Assembly: GCA_002862205.1 (NCBI GenBank)
Contig: PKCN01000187.1
Span: 1 to 36,880 of the forward strand
Length of the DNA stretch: 36,880 bases
Source: Planctomycetaceae bacterium
GTDB taxonomy: Bacteria > Planctomycetota > Planctomycetia > Pirellulales > Pirellulaceae
Reading direction: 5' to 3'
Shown piece after piece: positions 25,219 to 33,649 of the stretch. Below the pieces are notes generated by a model, which ran no database searches, had not been told where the DNA came from, and was given only the letters and a program-made list of their open reading frames with translations. A program made the position numbers and the translations under genes. The stretch's first letter is position 1, and each line of letters starts with the position of its first letter.

Positions 25219-25278
25219 GGGTGTCACGCCTGAGGTTCGGGTGTCACGCCTGAGGTTCGGGTGTCACGCCTGAGGTTT
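25219..25278. repeat. Tandem array, 20 bp x 3, spanning a stop codon
   Basis: Copies of GGGTGTCACGCCTGAGGTTC at 25219, 25239 and 25259 (the last with TT at its end). The stop codon of rsmH (25264-25266) lies inside the gene-proximal copy, so the array starts in the coding end and extends away from it. Confidence 0.93.
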
Positions 25279-26184
25279 TGGCACACGTTGGGCAACACGC
25301 AGTTTCGCACTTCGGCTGCGAGGGTTTTGCTGAACTTCCTCTTCGCTGGGACGCAGTGGTTTTTTTGTCAACACATTCCACCTTGGGTCATCGCGAAAGG
25401 CATTCTTGACGATGCGATCTTCCAGAGAGTGAAAGCTGATGATCGCCAGACGGCCGTTCTCAGAGAGCCAGTCGGGAGCTGTCTGCAGGGTTCGCTCGAG
25501 GGCTCCGAGTTCATCATTGACCACGATGCGGAGAGCCTGAAAGGTCCTTGTCGCCGGATGAATGTCATGGTTCTTGCTGCGAGGTACGCATCGCATGCAT
25601 ACATCCACCAGGTCTTTTACTGTTTTCACACTGGCTTCGCGTCGCCGTCTGGTAACAATCTCGCGGGCAATCCGGCGACTGTATCGTTCCTCGCCGTATT
25701 GATAGATCGCATTGGCAATCTCATTCTCTTTGTTCCATGCCAGCCACTGTGCTGCTGATTGACCGGATTCAGGATCAAAACGCAAATCCAGGTCGGCCGA
25801 GGCGCGGGTGAAGCTGAAACCGCGATGGGGATCAGCTAACTGATCACTCGACAGACCGAGGTCCAAGACAGCACCGTCAGCGGCCGAAAGTTCAAGTGCT
25901 GCTAGCGCTTGCGGAGCTTTTTCGTAGCTGCCAAGAAAAACATTGAGTCTGGGGTCATGTTGTTCTGACTCCACTCGCTCGCTGACCGCCGGATCACGGT
26001 CGAGTCCAACAAGGTGTCCCCGCCCTGCTGGCAGTGTTGCCAGGAGTAACGCAGAATGGCCACCACCACCATAGGTACCATCCACGATCACGCTGGGGGA
26101 TGTCTCACCCAGCCAGTGAACGATTTCGTTTGGCATCACGGGAACGTGACACGTCTCAGTGGGTTCGCGATTTTCAGCCGGCAC
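25264..26184 (-). CDS. rsmH: 16S rRNA (cytosine1402-N4)-methyltransferase RsmH (MraW)
   Basis: 306 residues from GTG 26184; TTG 26190 is two codons upstream. No ATG lies before the conserved HVPVMPNEIVHWL, so the start must be non-ATG. SAM site: VIVDGTYGGGGHSALLL. Other family motifs: RTFQALRIVVNDELGALE and ISFHSLEDRIVKNAF, ending RSRSAKLRVAQR. It modifies C1402 in the ribosomal P site together with RsmI. It overlaps the 3' end of the TIM-barrel gene by 11 bases, with AAGAG eight bases before the GTG, so it is likely in the same transcript. In most bacteria rsmH heads the division and cell wall cluster; here it is outside it, in keeping with planctomycetes that lack most of that cluster. Confidence 0.95.
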   Translation of the reverse strand: MPAENREPTETCHVPVMPNEIVHWLGETSPSVIVDGTYGGGGHSALLLATLPAGRGHLVGLDRDPAVSERVESEQHDPRLNVFLGSYEKAPQALAALELSAADGAVLDLGLSSDQLADPHRGFSFTRASADLDLRFDPESGQSAAQWLAWNKENEIANAIYQYGEERYSRRIAREIVTRRRREASVKTVKDLVDVCMRCVPRSKNHDIHPATRTFQALRIVVNDELGALERTLQTAPDWLSENGRLAIISFHSLEDRIVKNAFRDDPRWNVLTKKPLRPSEEEVQQNPRSRSAKLRVAQRVPKPQA

Positions 26185-27118
26185 CGGCAAGACTCTTGTT
26201 GCAATTCAGGGATTCGTCCATGTGTTCGCTGACCTCTTTGAGTCTCGCGAGATCGCCGCCACCGACTTCGGCAGCCAGCCAGCCAGTGAATCCGACATCA
26301 CGAAGTGCCTTTTCCACCGAAGGCCAATCGATATCGCCTTCCGTAATTTTGGTGAAGTTGCCTTTGGCACGTGAGAAACCTTTGGTGTCCAGTTTCTTGA
26401 TGCGTGTGTTGAGTGTTCGGATCCATTCGGCGGGATCACCGTATTTCCAATGGTTACCGATGTCATATTGAACACCCACCAAGGGAGACTCAAACGAGTC
26501 GATAAAGGCGGCGAGTCGATCAGCGGTTTGGTCATTGCCGCCTTCGTGATCGTAACAGAAGTCATTCCAGACATTCTCTATCAGGATCGAAACGCCTTTT
26601 TCCTTGGCGAGCGGCAGAGCAGCCCTGATAGCGGTCTGGGCCCGCTCCATGACTTCGGCATCGCTGCCATCTTTCCCATGGCCCGGAACCAGCAGCATTG
26701 TCGTGCCACCCACCGCGGCGGTTTCGGTGATTCCCTGTTTGAGTTTGGTGAGTGCAACTTCACGAACTTTGGGATCAGGGTCGGTGTGCCGTTGCCCCCA
26801 GTGATAACCTCCGACGGTTCCATCGATGATGATTCCGGTTTCCTGAGCCGCTTTTTTTGCAGCTTCGATGTCGATGCCAGGAACATTCAATTCAACACCT
26901 TCGAAACCGGCCTCCTTGGCGATGTTGAATTTGTCGGTCAGTGATCCTTTGGATCGAATCATTCCAACCTTGAGCGTCTTGCGTAGCCATGGCTGCTGCT
27001 CGGGTTTCGCCTCTGCGTGGGCCTGTTGCCCATATTGGGGCAGCAGGCTGCTACCCGCAAGACCGGCTGCCGAAAGCGTCATGAAGCGGCGGCGACGAAT
27101 GGGGGATCGGTTGGGCAT
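26174..27118 (-). CDS. Tat-exported xylose-isomerase-like TIM-barrel protein
   Basis: 314 residues from ATG 27118, five bases past AAGGTG; ATG 27121 is adjacent. A Tat signal, RRRRFMTLSAAGLAGSSLLP, is followed by a sugar phosphate isomerase/epimerase (AP endonuclease 2) barrel. Motifs: AKEAGFEGVELNVPG, metal-site residues around ILIENVWNDF (Glu) and VGVQYDIGNHW (Asp, His), and GWLAAEVGGGD (Glu). Such barrels act on hydroxypyruvate, inosose or 3-keto sugars, and exported copies are common in planctomycetes. The substrate is not known. It lies 231 bases after the DUF1501 gene and overlaps rsmH. Confidence 0.9.
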   Translation of the reverse strand: MPNRSPIRRRRFMTLSAAGLAGSSLLPQYGQQAHAEAKPEQQPWLRKTLKVGMIRSKGSLTDKFNIAKEAGFEGVELNVPGIDIEAAKKAAQETGIIIDGTVGGYHWGQRHTDPDPKVREVALTKLKQGITETAAVGGTTMLLVPGHGKDGSDAEVMERAQTAIRAALPLAKEKGVSILIENVWNDFCYDHEGGNDQTADRLAAFIDSFESPLVGVQYDIGNHWKYGDPAEWIRTLNTRIKKLDTKGFSRAKGNFTKITEGDIDWPSVEKALRDVGFTGWLAAEVGGGDLARLKEVSEHMDESLNCNKSLAGAG

Positions 27119-27349
27119 CATTTCACCTTGAATGTTTGCGGGGCAGTAGAAAGGGGGGCGGTCAATGAACGGCAAAGGATGGGTTGCTGTATCAGGAGCA
27201 CACGTTTTGTCGCGTGGTCGGTATTGGGAACGCTGAATCATGGCAACAAAACAGCTTTCGCAAGACTCAGGAAATCCGTGTTTCAGGAACTCTTGAAACC
27301 CTCGCCTTGTGATCGGCTGGCGGCACAGTATAAACACAAAACCACCGGC

Positions 27350-28843
27350 TCAGGCGAGGATGTTTTGAACAACCTTGCCATGGACATCCGTCAAACGGAA
27401 TTGGCGACCCTGGAATTTGTAAGTCAGCCGTTCGTGATCGATTCCCAGCAGGTGCATCAGTGTGGCTTGAAAATCGTGGACGTGCACAGGATCATCGGCC
27501 ACATTGATTCCCAGATCATCCGTAGTCCCATGGCTGATGCCCGGCTTTGCTCCGCCACCGGCCATCCAGATGGTGTAGGCATAGGGATGGTGATCGCGTC
27601 CCCACCGGGGGCGATTGTTGATGTCACCCTGCAGGAACGGGGTGCGTCCGAATTCTCCGCCCCAAATCACAAGCGTGTCGTCCAGTAATCCACGTCGTTT
27701 CAGGTCCATGACCAAGGCAGCACTGGGTTGGTCGGTGTCGCGACATTGATTGTACAGTTCGGTGGTCAGGCTGTTGTGTTGATCCCATCCTGCATGCATC
27801 AGTTGGACATACCGACTGCCACGCTCGACCAGTCTTCGTGCCAGCAGGCAGTTGTGGGCGAAGGTCCCTGCTTCTTTTACGTCGGGACCATAAAGGTCCA
27901 GAGTTTCCTGGGACTCATCCGAAAAGTCTGCGAGTTCCGGAATGCTCGACTGCATCTTGAAGCCCATCTCGTATTGGGCAATCCGCGTTGCAATTTCCGG
28001 ATCACCAAATTCCTGAAGTTTCAATTCATTGATGGCGGCAATGTCATCCAGCCAGCCCCGGCGAACTTCACGACTGATGCCATCAGGGTTTGACACATAC
28101 AGCACGGGGTCCCCGCTACCTCGAAATTTGACACCCTGGAAACGGGAGGGCAAGAAACCATTGCCCCAGTAAAAGTCATAGAAAATTTGGCCGCAGCTTG
28201 TGTTTTTGGTGATGCTGGTCATCACGACAAACGCAGGTAGCTCATCGGTTTCGCTACCCAGCCCATAAGACAGCCATGCTCCCAGCGTCGGTCGTCCCGG
28301 CATCTCGCCACCGCTGAGGTTGAAGTTGATTGCCGGTGCATGATTGACCTGTTCGGTGTGCATGCTTTTGACAAAACACAATTCGTCACTGACCTTTGCG
28401 GTGTGTGGCATGAAGTCACTTACCCACGCGCCCGATTGTCCATGCTGTGCAAAGGGTTCTACGGGAGCCAGCAGCAGCTTTCCATCTGCATTGCCGGTCA
28501 TGGTGCTGAACCGCCGATCACCAATGTACGAATTGGGAACGGGCTCGGAATGCCTCTTCTTGAGGTTGGGTTTCCAGTCAAACAGATCAACGTGAGTGGG
28601 AGCGCCGTTCTGGAAGAGATAGATCACACGTTTTGCTTTGGGAGCAAAGTGTGGCAGTGAGGGAAGACCGCCGATTCGTGTTGGTGGTGATCCTTTTGAT
28701 TGTCCTGCCCCGTTGTCTCCATTTTCCGCAAAACCATCGCGTTGCAAAAGCGAGGCAAGAGCTGCGGTTCCGATCCCCGTAGCGGATCGTCCGAAGAAAT
28801 GACGTCGATTGAGGTGTTGTTGGTATTGTTCCAGAGGATTCAT
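27350..28843 (-). CDS. DUF1501 family protein with Tat signal
   Basis: 497 residues. The Tat motif NRRHFFGRSATGIGTAALASL (12-32) is followed by a sulfatase/alkaline-phosphatase-like fold of the DUF1501 type: FAPKAKRVIYLFQNGAPTHVDLFD, MHTEQVNHAPAINF, LGAWLSYGLGSE, and WGGEFGRTPF. The late DHHPYAYTIWMAGGGAKPG stretch is typical. These are abundant in planctomycetes and nearly always adjacent to PSCyt1/DUF1549/DUF1553 genes, as here (21 bases). Function is unproven; a role in the turnover of complex carbohydrates outside the cytoplasm has been suggested from context. Confidence 0.93.
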   Translation of the reverse strand: MNPLEQYQQHLNRRHFFGRSATGIGTAALASLLQRDGFAENGDNGAGQSKGSPPTRIGGLPSLPHFAPKAKRVIYLFQNGAPTHVDLFDWKPNLKKRHSEPVPNSYIGDRRFSTMTGNADGKLLLAPVEPFAQHGQSGAWVSDFMPHTAKVSDELCFVKSMHTEQVNHAPAINFNLSGGEMPGRPTLGAWLSYGLGSETDELPAFVVMTSITKNTSCGQIFYDFYWGNGFLPSRFQGVKFRGSGDPVLYVSNPDGISREVRRGWLDDIAAINELKLQEFGDPEIATRIAQYEMGFKMQSSIPELADFSDESQETLDLYGPDVKEAGTFAHNCLLARRLVERGSRYVQLMHAGWDQHNSLTTELYNQCRDTDQPSAALVMDLKRRGLLDDTLVIWGGEFGRTPFLQGDINNRPRWGRDHHPYAYTIWMAGGGAKPGISHGTTDDLGINVADDPVHVHDFQATLMHLLGIDHERLTYKFQGRQFRLTDVHGKVVQNILA

Positions 28844-28864
28844 GGGCCGAGTCGCTTGTGTGGG

Positions 28865-31800
28865 TCATTCCCTGTTCAGGGCTTCATCCAGATTCAGAAT
28901 GGCGAGGCAAAGGTTCGTCCAAGCTGCCAATTCGTTCGGGCTGATACTCTCATCGTGTTCCGATGCACCGACCGCAAGTAACGCCAACGCATCCTTTGTG
29001 CCCTCGGCGAATTGAACGCGGGTGCGATTCAAGCCGCGAAGCAGGATCTTCTGTTCCGGGGCGGAAGCGGGACGCGCCAGGATGCGTTTCATGACGTTGT
29101 CGATGCGAACTGAATCGATCTCATCCAGCTTGGTTTGCTGTGCAGCATTGTCTGCAGGGTGTTCCAGCAGCGTCTTCTGTGCAAGAGTTCGGGCAGCTTC
29201 AACGTACGCCGTGTTGTTGAGTGTCTGCAATGCATGCAGTGGTGTGTTGGTTCGACTGGCTTTGACCGTGCAGGTCTGACGTGACGCATTATCAAAAAAC
29301 ATGGTTGGCGCGATGATGCGACGCCAATACGTGTACAAGCTGCGCCGGTAAAGTTTTTCACCGCTGTCCTGACTGTATTTCTTCTTTCCAAATGAGGCTT
29401 CTTCCCAAACGCCCTCAGGTTGGTAGGTGTTGACCGATGGTCCCCCGTTGACAGGCGACAGAAGTCCGCTGGCGGCGAGAGCTTGATCACGCAGCATCCA
29501 AGCCGGAAGGCGATGACGTGAGGCTCTGGCAAGCAGGCGATTGTCGGGGTCGCGTTGATACGTTGCCTGATCACGGATCACGGATGATTGTCGATAGGTG
29601 TGGCTGGTGACAATCGTGCGTATGAGTTGCTTCACGTTCCAGCCATTCTGTTGAAACGTCTGTGCCAGCCAGTTGAGCAGATCCATTTGCAGAGGAACCT
29701 CACCCTGTGTGCCAAAATCTTCCGTCGTCTTTACCAACCCGATCCCAAATATCTGCTGCCAAAACCGGTTCACCGTGACGCGGGCTGTCAGTGGATTGTT
29801 CGAATCAACCAGCCAGCGGGCAAGCGTCAGCCGATTGGCCGGCTGGCTTGAGTCCTGACGGGGCGGTCTGGGAAGGAAGCCAGGTAAACCAGACTGAACC
29901 TCGTCGGTCGGTTTGTTGTAAAGACCTCGGTTCAGCACGAAAGTCTTGCGAGCTTTTGGCATGTCAGCCATCACCATCACTTTGGGAAGGCTGCGATTCA
30001 AGGCGTCACGTTGCTTGATCAGACCCGCTTTTTTATCCGTCAGTTTTTTGTAGGCCGGTGTGGCTGCTCGATGCTGATTGACCACAAGTTGCTTTTGCTC
30101 AGCCGAGCGTTTTTCCGTTTCCGTTTCCAGGGCCAGCACAAGGGCCTTGCCGCTTTCGTCAAGTTTTGGATCGGGGATGTCGGTTACCGACAGCAAAAAG
30201 TGCCCCACGTTGTGTTTCTTGTGGACCGAGTCATGTCGCAGTGTCACTTGCAATTGTTGATCATTCTCAATCACCAATGGCTTCTCGAAACGGAAAATGG
30301 CGGCATGATCGCGATCGACATGACGACCTTCATAAACTGCCCAGCCGGTCGCGCTGTTACCATCAAATGCATTGGCAACATCATGCGAACCCTGTTCATA
30401 CGTTGCCTCCGCGGTTGCAATCTTGTGCGGTGTGCCGGCTTTCGAATCCGGGTCGCGATTGACAATCTGGATTTCGAGCCCGGTCAGGACAAAGTTTCCA
30501 CTGTCAGAATAAGACAGACTGTTGCGAGGAAAGGACTTGTGTCGCAGTGCATCAATACGCAACGCCGTAATCGCTTTGATCGGTGAGTCTGCCACGATCG
30601 TGTAGGTGTCTTTGTCGGGAGCAGGACCGCTAGTGAGGATGGACTGGTCGGGCAGCAGTGAAAGGGTAGAGCCGGTTGCCTTGGCTTGGGTCGGTTTAAC
30701 GGTGTGCCATTTCGGTTCCGTTTTCAGCTTGGCAAGCTCATGTGCTTCCCAGGCACTTTGATCCGATGCAATCTGAGCTGACAAGGCCGTGATCTCGCCC
30801 TCTGTTTGTTTGATTTGATTGCCAAGTGCATCAAGCTTTTCCGATTGCTGAGCGGTCGGAACCGCAAGGTTCGGAGCGGTTTGGGGATCTCCACCCCCAC
30901 CGTTGACCGGGGTTTGATTGAAGAACCCAAAGAATTTGTAATATTCGCGATTGCTGATTGGGTCATACTTGTGATCATGGCAACGACAGCAGTTCAATGT
31001 CAAACCGAGCCAGACGGTGCCGACGGTTTCGGACATATCCATTACATACTCGACACGATTTTCCTCCGCAATCCGACCGCCCTCGCCATTGATCATATGG
31101 TTGCGGGAAAAACCTGTCGCCAGTTTCTGTTCCAGCGTCGCGTTGGGCAGGAGGTCGCCCGCGATTTGCCACGTCGTGAATTGGTCATAGGGCAGGTTCC
31201 TGTTGAAGGCATCCACGACCCAATCACGCCATGGCCACATGGTCCGCTCACGATCTCCCTGATACCCGTTGGTGTCGGCATACCTGCTGGCATCCAGCCA
31301 GTTCCATGCCATCCGCTGCCCGTAGGCATCTGAATCCAGCAACCTGTCGACAAGCTTTTCGTAAGCATTGGTCGATTTGTCAGCCAGGAATTGATCGACC
31401 GCCTGCGGTGTCGCAGGCAGACCGGTCAGGTCCAGAGAGAGTCGGCGTATGAGAGTAGCACGCGAGGCTTCCGGTGAAGCAGTCAGGTTGTGCTCAAGCA
31501 GGTTTCGGCGAACGAAGTGGTCGATCGGATTGCGGAGTGGAAAATCCGAACCGTCTTGCTGCGACGAGTTGAGCGTGGGGACTTCTGGCAGGCTCAAGGG
31601 ACGGAACGCCCAATGGGTTTGCCAAGCTGCCCCCTCGTCGATCCAACGCCGCACGAGTCCAATTTCTTCAGCCTCCAACGACCGATTGGAATCGGGCGGT
31701 GGCATGACTTCATCTGGATCGGTGGAAGTCAGTCGGCGTATCAGTTCGCTGTCAGTACTGGAGCCTTTTTCAATGACAGATTCAATTCCCTGCTGCGTGT

Positions 31801-32083
31801 CCAAGCGTAAATCTGCTTCGCGTGTTGATTCGTCCGGGCCATGGCAAAAAACGCAGTTCTCGGAAATGATGGATCGAACGTCCTGAGCTAAGTCAACCTT
31901 CGCAACAGGTGCGGTCACCGGATCACTTGCGTGTGCTGGCGTGACAGCCGTCAGCAGAAAGAGCAGCAGGATGCCCAGCACAGGGATGCCCAGCACAGGG
32001 ATGCCCAGCAGCGGGATACCCAGCAGCGGGATGACCAGCACAGGGCTGCATGGAGCGGTGGGGTGGGATTCAAAACGTCGCAT
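28865..32083 (-). CDS. Planctomycete cytochrome-c protein: PSCyt1 - DUF1549 (PSCyt2) - DUF1553 (PSD1)
   Basis: 1072 residues. Signal peptide (h-region ~12-46, cleavage after AHA at 52). PSCyt1 with the heme motif CVFCH (77-81) and [10 protein letters not shown], whose Met could be the axial ligand. PSCyt2/DUF1549 from ~165: [51 protein letters not shown] with a second CxxCH-like CCRCH. A coiled coil (~430-465) and a beta-rich middle domain with possible ligand binding precede DUF1553 ([25 protein letters not shown]). It is likely periplasmic and membrane-linked. It is first in the operon with the DUF1501 gene. Odd: the signal core is a six-unit 15-bp DNA repeat. Confidence 0.93.
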   Translation of the reverse strand: MRRFESHPTAPCSPVLVIPLLGIPLLGIPVLGIPVLGILLLFLLTAVTPAHASDPVTAPVAKVDLAQDVRSIISENCVFCHGPDESTREADLRLDTQQGIESVIEKGSSTDSELIRRLTSTDPDEVMPPPDSNRSLEAEEIGLVRRWIDEGAAWQTHWAFRPLSLPEVPTLNSSQQDGSDFPLRNPIDHFVRRNLLEHNLTASPEASRATLIRRLSLDLTGLPATPQAVDQFLADKSTNAYEKLVDRLLDSDAYGQRMAWNWLDASRYADTNGYQGDRERTMWPWRDWVVDAFNRNLPYDQFTTWQIAGDLLPNATLEQKLATGFSRNHMINGEGGRIAEENRVEYVMDMSETVGTVWLGLTLNCCRCHDHKYDPISNREYYKFFGFFNQTPVNGGGGDPQTAPNLAVPTAQQSEKLDALGNQIKQTEGEITALSAQIASDQSAWEAHELAKLKTEPKWHTVKPTQAKATGSTLSLLPDQSILTSGPAPDKDTYTIVADSPIKAITALRIDALRHKSFPRNSLSYSDSGNFVLTGLEIQIVNRDPDSKAGTPHKIATAEATYEQGSHDVANAFDGNSATGWAVYEGRHVDRDHAAIFRFEKPLVIENDQQLQVTLRHDSVHKKHNVGHFLLSVTDIPDPKLDESGKALVLALETETEKRSAEQKQLVVNQHRAATPAYKKLTDKKAGLIKQRDALNRSLPKVMVMADMPKARKTFVLNRGLYNKPTDEVQSGLPGFLPRPPRQDSSQPANRLTLARWLVDSNNPLTARVTVNRFWQQIFGIGLVKTTEDFGTQGEVPLQMDLLNWLAQTFQQNGWNVKQLIRTIVTSHTYRQSSVIRDQATYQRDPDNRLLARASRHRLPAWMLRDQALAASGLLSPVNGGPSVNTYQPEGVWEEASFGKKKYSQDSGEKLYRRSLYTYWRRIIAPTMFFDNASRQTCTVKASRTNTPLHALQTLNNTAYVEAARTLAQKTLLEHPADNAAQQTKLDEIDSVRIDNVMKRILARPASAPEQKILLRGLNRTRVQFAEGTKDALALLAVGASEHDESISPNELAAWTNLCLAILNLDEALNRE
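31961..32050. repeat. In-frame tandem array forming the signal-peptide core, 15 bp x 6
   Basis: Six 15-base units; two are identical (CAGCACAGGGATGCC). On the coding strand they read [30 protein letters not shown], which is the hydrophobic core of the PSCyt protein signal peptide. Confidence 0.95.
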
Positions 32084-32401
32084 GTCACTATGTTAGCCAA
32101 CAATCAATCCTGCTGTGCAGCGTGGCACCCTCTGGTTCATGTTTTGGCAAGGATTTCATGCTGCCCGGCATGTGGGAATTGTGGTGGAAGAAATCGGTTT
32201 TCAGGGGACATCGTGAGGCTGCCGTGAGCTGACGGGATGTTGTCGTAAGACTTGCGCACGAAATAGCGGGGAATCCGGGTTTTCAGCTTCAGGTCGGGTG
32301 AAATGTCATGTTGTTTTTCAACGGGGTTCGCTATCTTTTTGACCAGGGCGGTTTTGAAAGCCTGAAACGTTTTAGTCGGCGAGTTGATTTCAGTGAGAAC
32401 G
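32084..32401. other. Divergent promoter region
   Basis: 318 bases between the divergent PSCyt and RluA-type genes. A TTGACC at 32339-32344 (plus) has only a poor -10 17 bases on. CATGC-N6-GCATG at 32157-32172 is a small inverted repeat. No small gene is supported. Confidence 0.4.
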
Positions 32402-33382
32402 ATGAACGCGACGCTGAGGCAGCGAAACGAGGATCTGCGACAACTGCAGGGGAGACTGCCCGGCAGTCTCCCCTATGACAATGTTCGGCCGATCAATGTG
32501 CCAGCTCGGTGCGATGGAAAATCATTGTTTGAATGCCTGATCATGGTTTATCCCCAAGTCAGCGAAGCGGAGTGGAACCTCTGGTTCTCCGAGGGGCATA
32601 TCCTGTTCGGGGATGTTCCCGCAGACCCGAATGTGCGAGTACGAGGTGGGCAGCAATTTAGTCATCTGTTTCCCAATACGACCGAACCCGATGTGGACGC
32701 TGCTATCGAAGTTGTGACCGAAAATACGGCGTTCATCGTCGTCCAGAAACCGGCTCCCTTGCCGGTTCACCCTTGTGGGCGATTCAATCTCAATACACTG
32801 ACGTCGCTGTTGTCGACGGTCTATCCGCAGGACGAATTGAGATTGGTTCATCGTCTGGATGCCAACACGACAGGATTGATGGTGTTGGCACGAACTCGTG
32901 CGGTGGCAACCGATTTGCGGCAACAGTTTGAGTTGAACAAGGTCCAGAAACAGTATCTGGTCTGTTGTAGCGGTCATCCGTTAACAGATGAGTTTGTTTG
33001 TGATGAGCCCATCGCGAAGGAGACGGTTGCAGGGGGAACGCGTGAGTTGCGTCAGGATGGCCGGGAATCACGTACCCGGTTTCGAGTTCTTGAGAAGTGT
33101 GCTGATGGAAAAGCTTTCTTGCATGCGTTTCCTGAAACGGGACGCACCAACCAGATTCGCGTGCACTTGTGGGGGATGGGCTTGCCGGTTCTGGGTGATC
33201 CGACTTATCTCGCAGATGGCCAGCGCATGGCCAATCAGACGCTGACACTGGCAGATCGACCGATGTGTCTGCATGCACAACGTCTTTCGTTCACTCATCC
33301 GCGAACGGGAGCCGCGTTACACTTTCAAGCCAGTGATCCTGTGTGGGCTGGGGAGCCGGGAACTTCATCTTCATTCCAGTGA
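32402..33382 (+). CDS. RluA-family RNA pseudouridine synthase
   Basis: 326 residues from ATG 32402, with GAGA before it; TTG 32384 and GTG 32393 are in frame upstream. An N-terminal region (~35-95) with LFECLIMVYPQVSEAEWNLWF resembles an S4-like RNA-binding module. The catalytic domain has VVQKPAPLPVHPCG, then the catalytic HRLDANTTGLMVLA (Asp153), then GRTNQIRVHLWGMGLPVLGDPTY. It converts uridines to pseudouridine in rRNA or tRNA; the target site cannot be told. The long N-terminus before the S4-like part is atypical. Confidence 0.93.
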   Translation: MNATLRQRNEDLRQLQGRLPGSLPYDNVRPINVPARCDGKSLFECLIMVYPQVSEAEWNLWFSEGHILFGDVPADPNVRVRGGQQFSHLFPNTTEPDVDAAIEVVTENTAFIVVQKPAPLPVHPCGRFNLNTLTSLLSTVYPQDELRLVHRLDANTTGLMVLARTRAVATDLRQQFELNKVQKQYLVCCSGHPLTDEFVCDEPIAKETVAGGTRELRQDGRESRTRFRVLEKCADGKAFLHAFPETGRTNQIRVHLWGMGLPVLGDPTYLADGQRMANQTLTLADRPMCLHAQRLSFTHPRTGAALHFQASDPVWAGEPGTSSSFQ

Positions 33383-33446
33383 TCACTGCAAAGCGAGCCT
33401 CGCGGACAGCGGATTCTCTGCACATTTACCCGAAGGGTCACAGGCT

Positions 33447-33617
33447 TCAGGAAGCTTTCAGTTTGGCAGCTTCTTCTTCAAGGCTGGTGATTTCGTTTTC
33501 CAATGCTTTGAGTTCGGCAGCATCGTCAGCTTGCTCACGTGACCCTGACAGGCGTGGTCGCAGGGTTTGCAGTTTCTTGTTGATGACATTGAGTCTTTTT
33601 TTTGCTTTTTTGTCCAT
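33447..33617 (-). CDS. Small coiled-coil protein of unknown function
   Basis: 56 residues from ATG 33617 with AGGA nine bases before. It is very basic at the start (MDKKAKKRLNVINKKL) and ends in a heptad-type coiled coil, AAELKALENEITSLEEEAAKLKAS. The frame is open upstream to 33707 but the clear ribosome site is here. It follows the Mla-like ABC gene by 33 bases, so it is probably cotranscribed. No domain is recognised; a link to the transporter is only positional. Confidence 0.65.
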   Translation of the reverse strand: MDKKAKKRLNVINKKLQTLRPRLSGSREQADDAAELKALENEITSLEEEAAKLKAS

Positions 33618-33649
33618 GCGCTGATTTCCTGCGGAGATGAGGCGGGTTG

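Noticed and set aside
24394-25227. 277-codon minus-strand frame
   Set aside because: Antisense to the secreted Gly/Pro-rich gene, which has a clear signal peptide; composition (many Arg, Ile) is that of a shadow.
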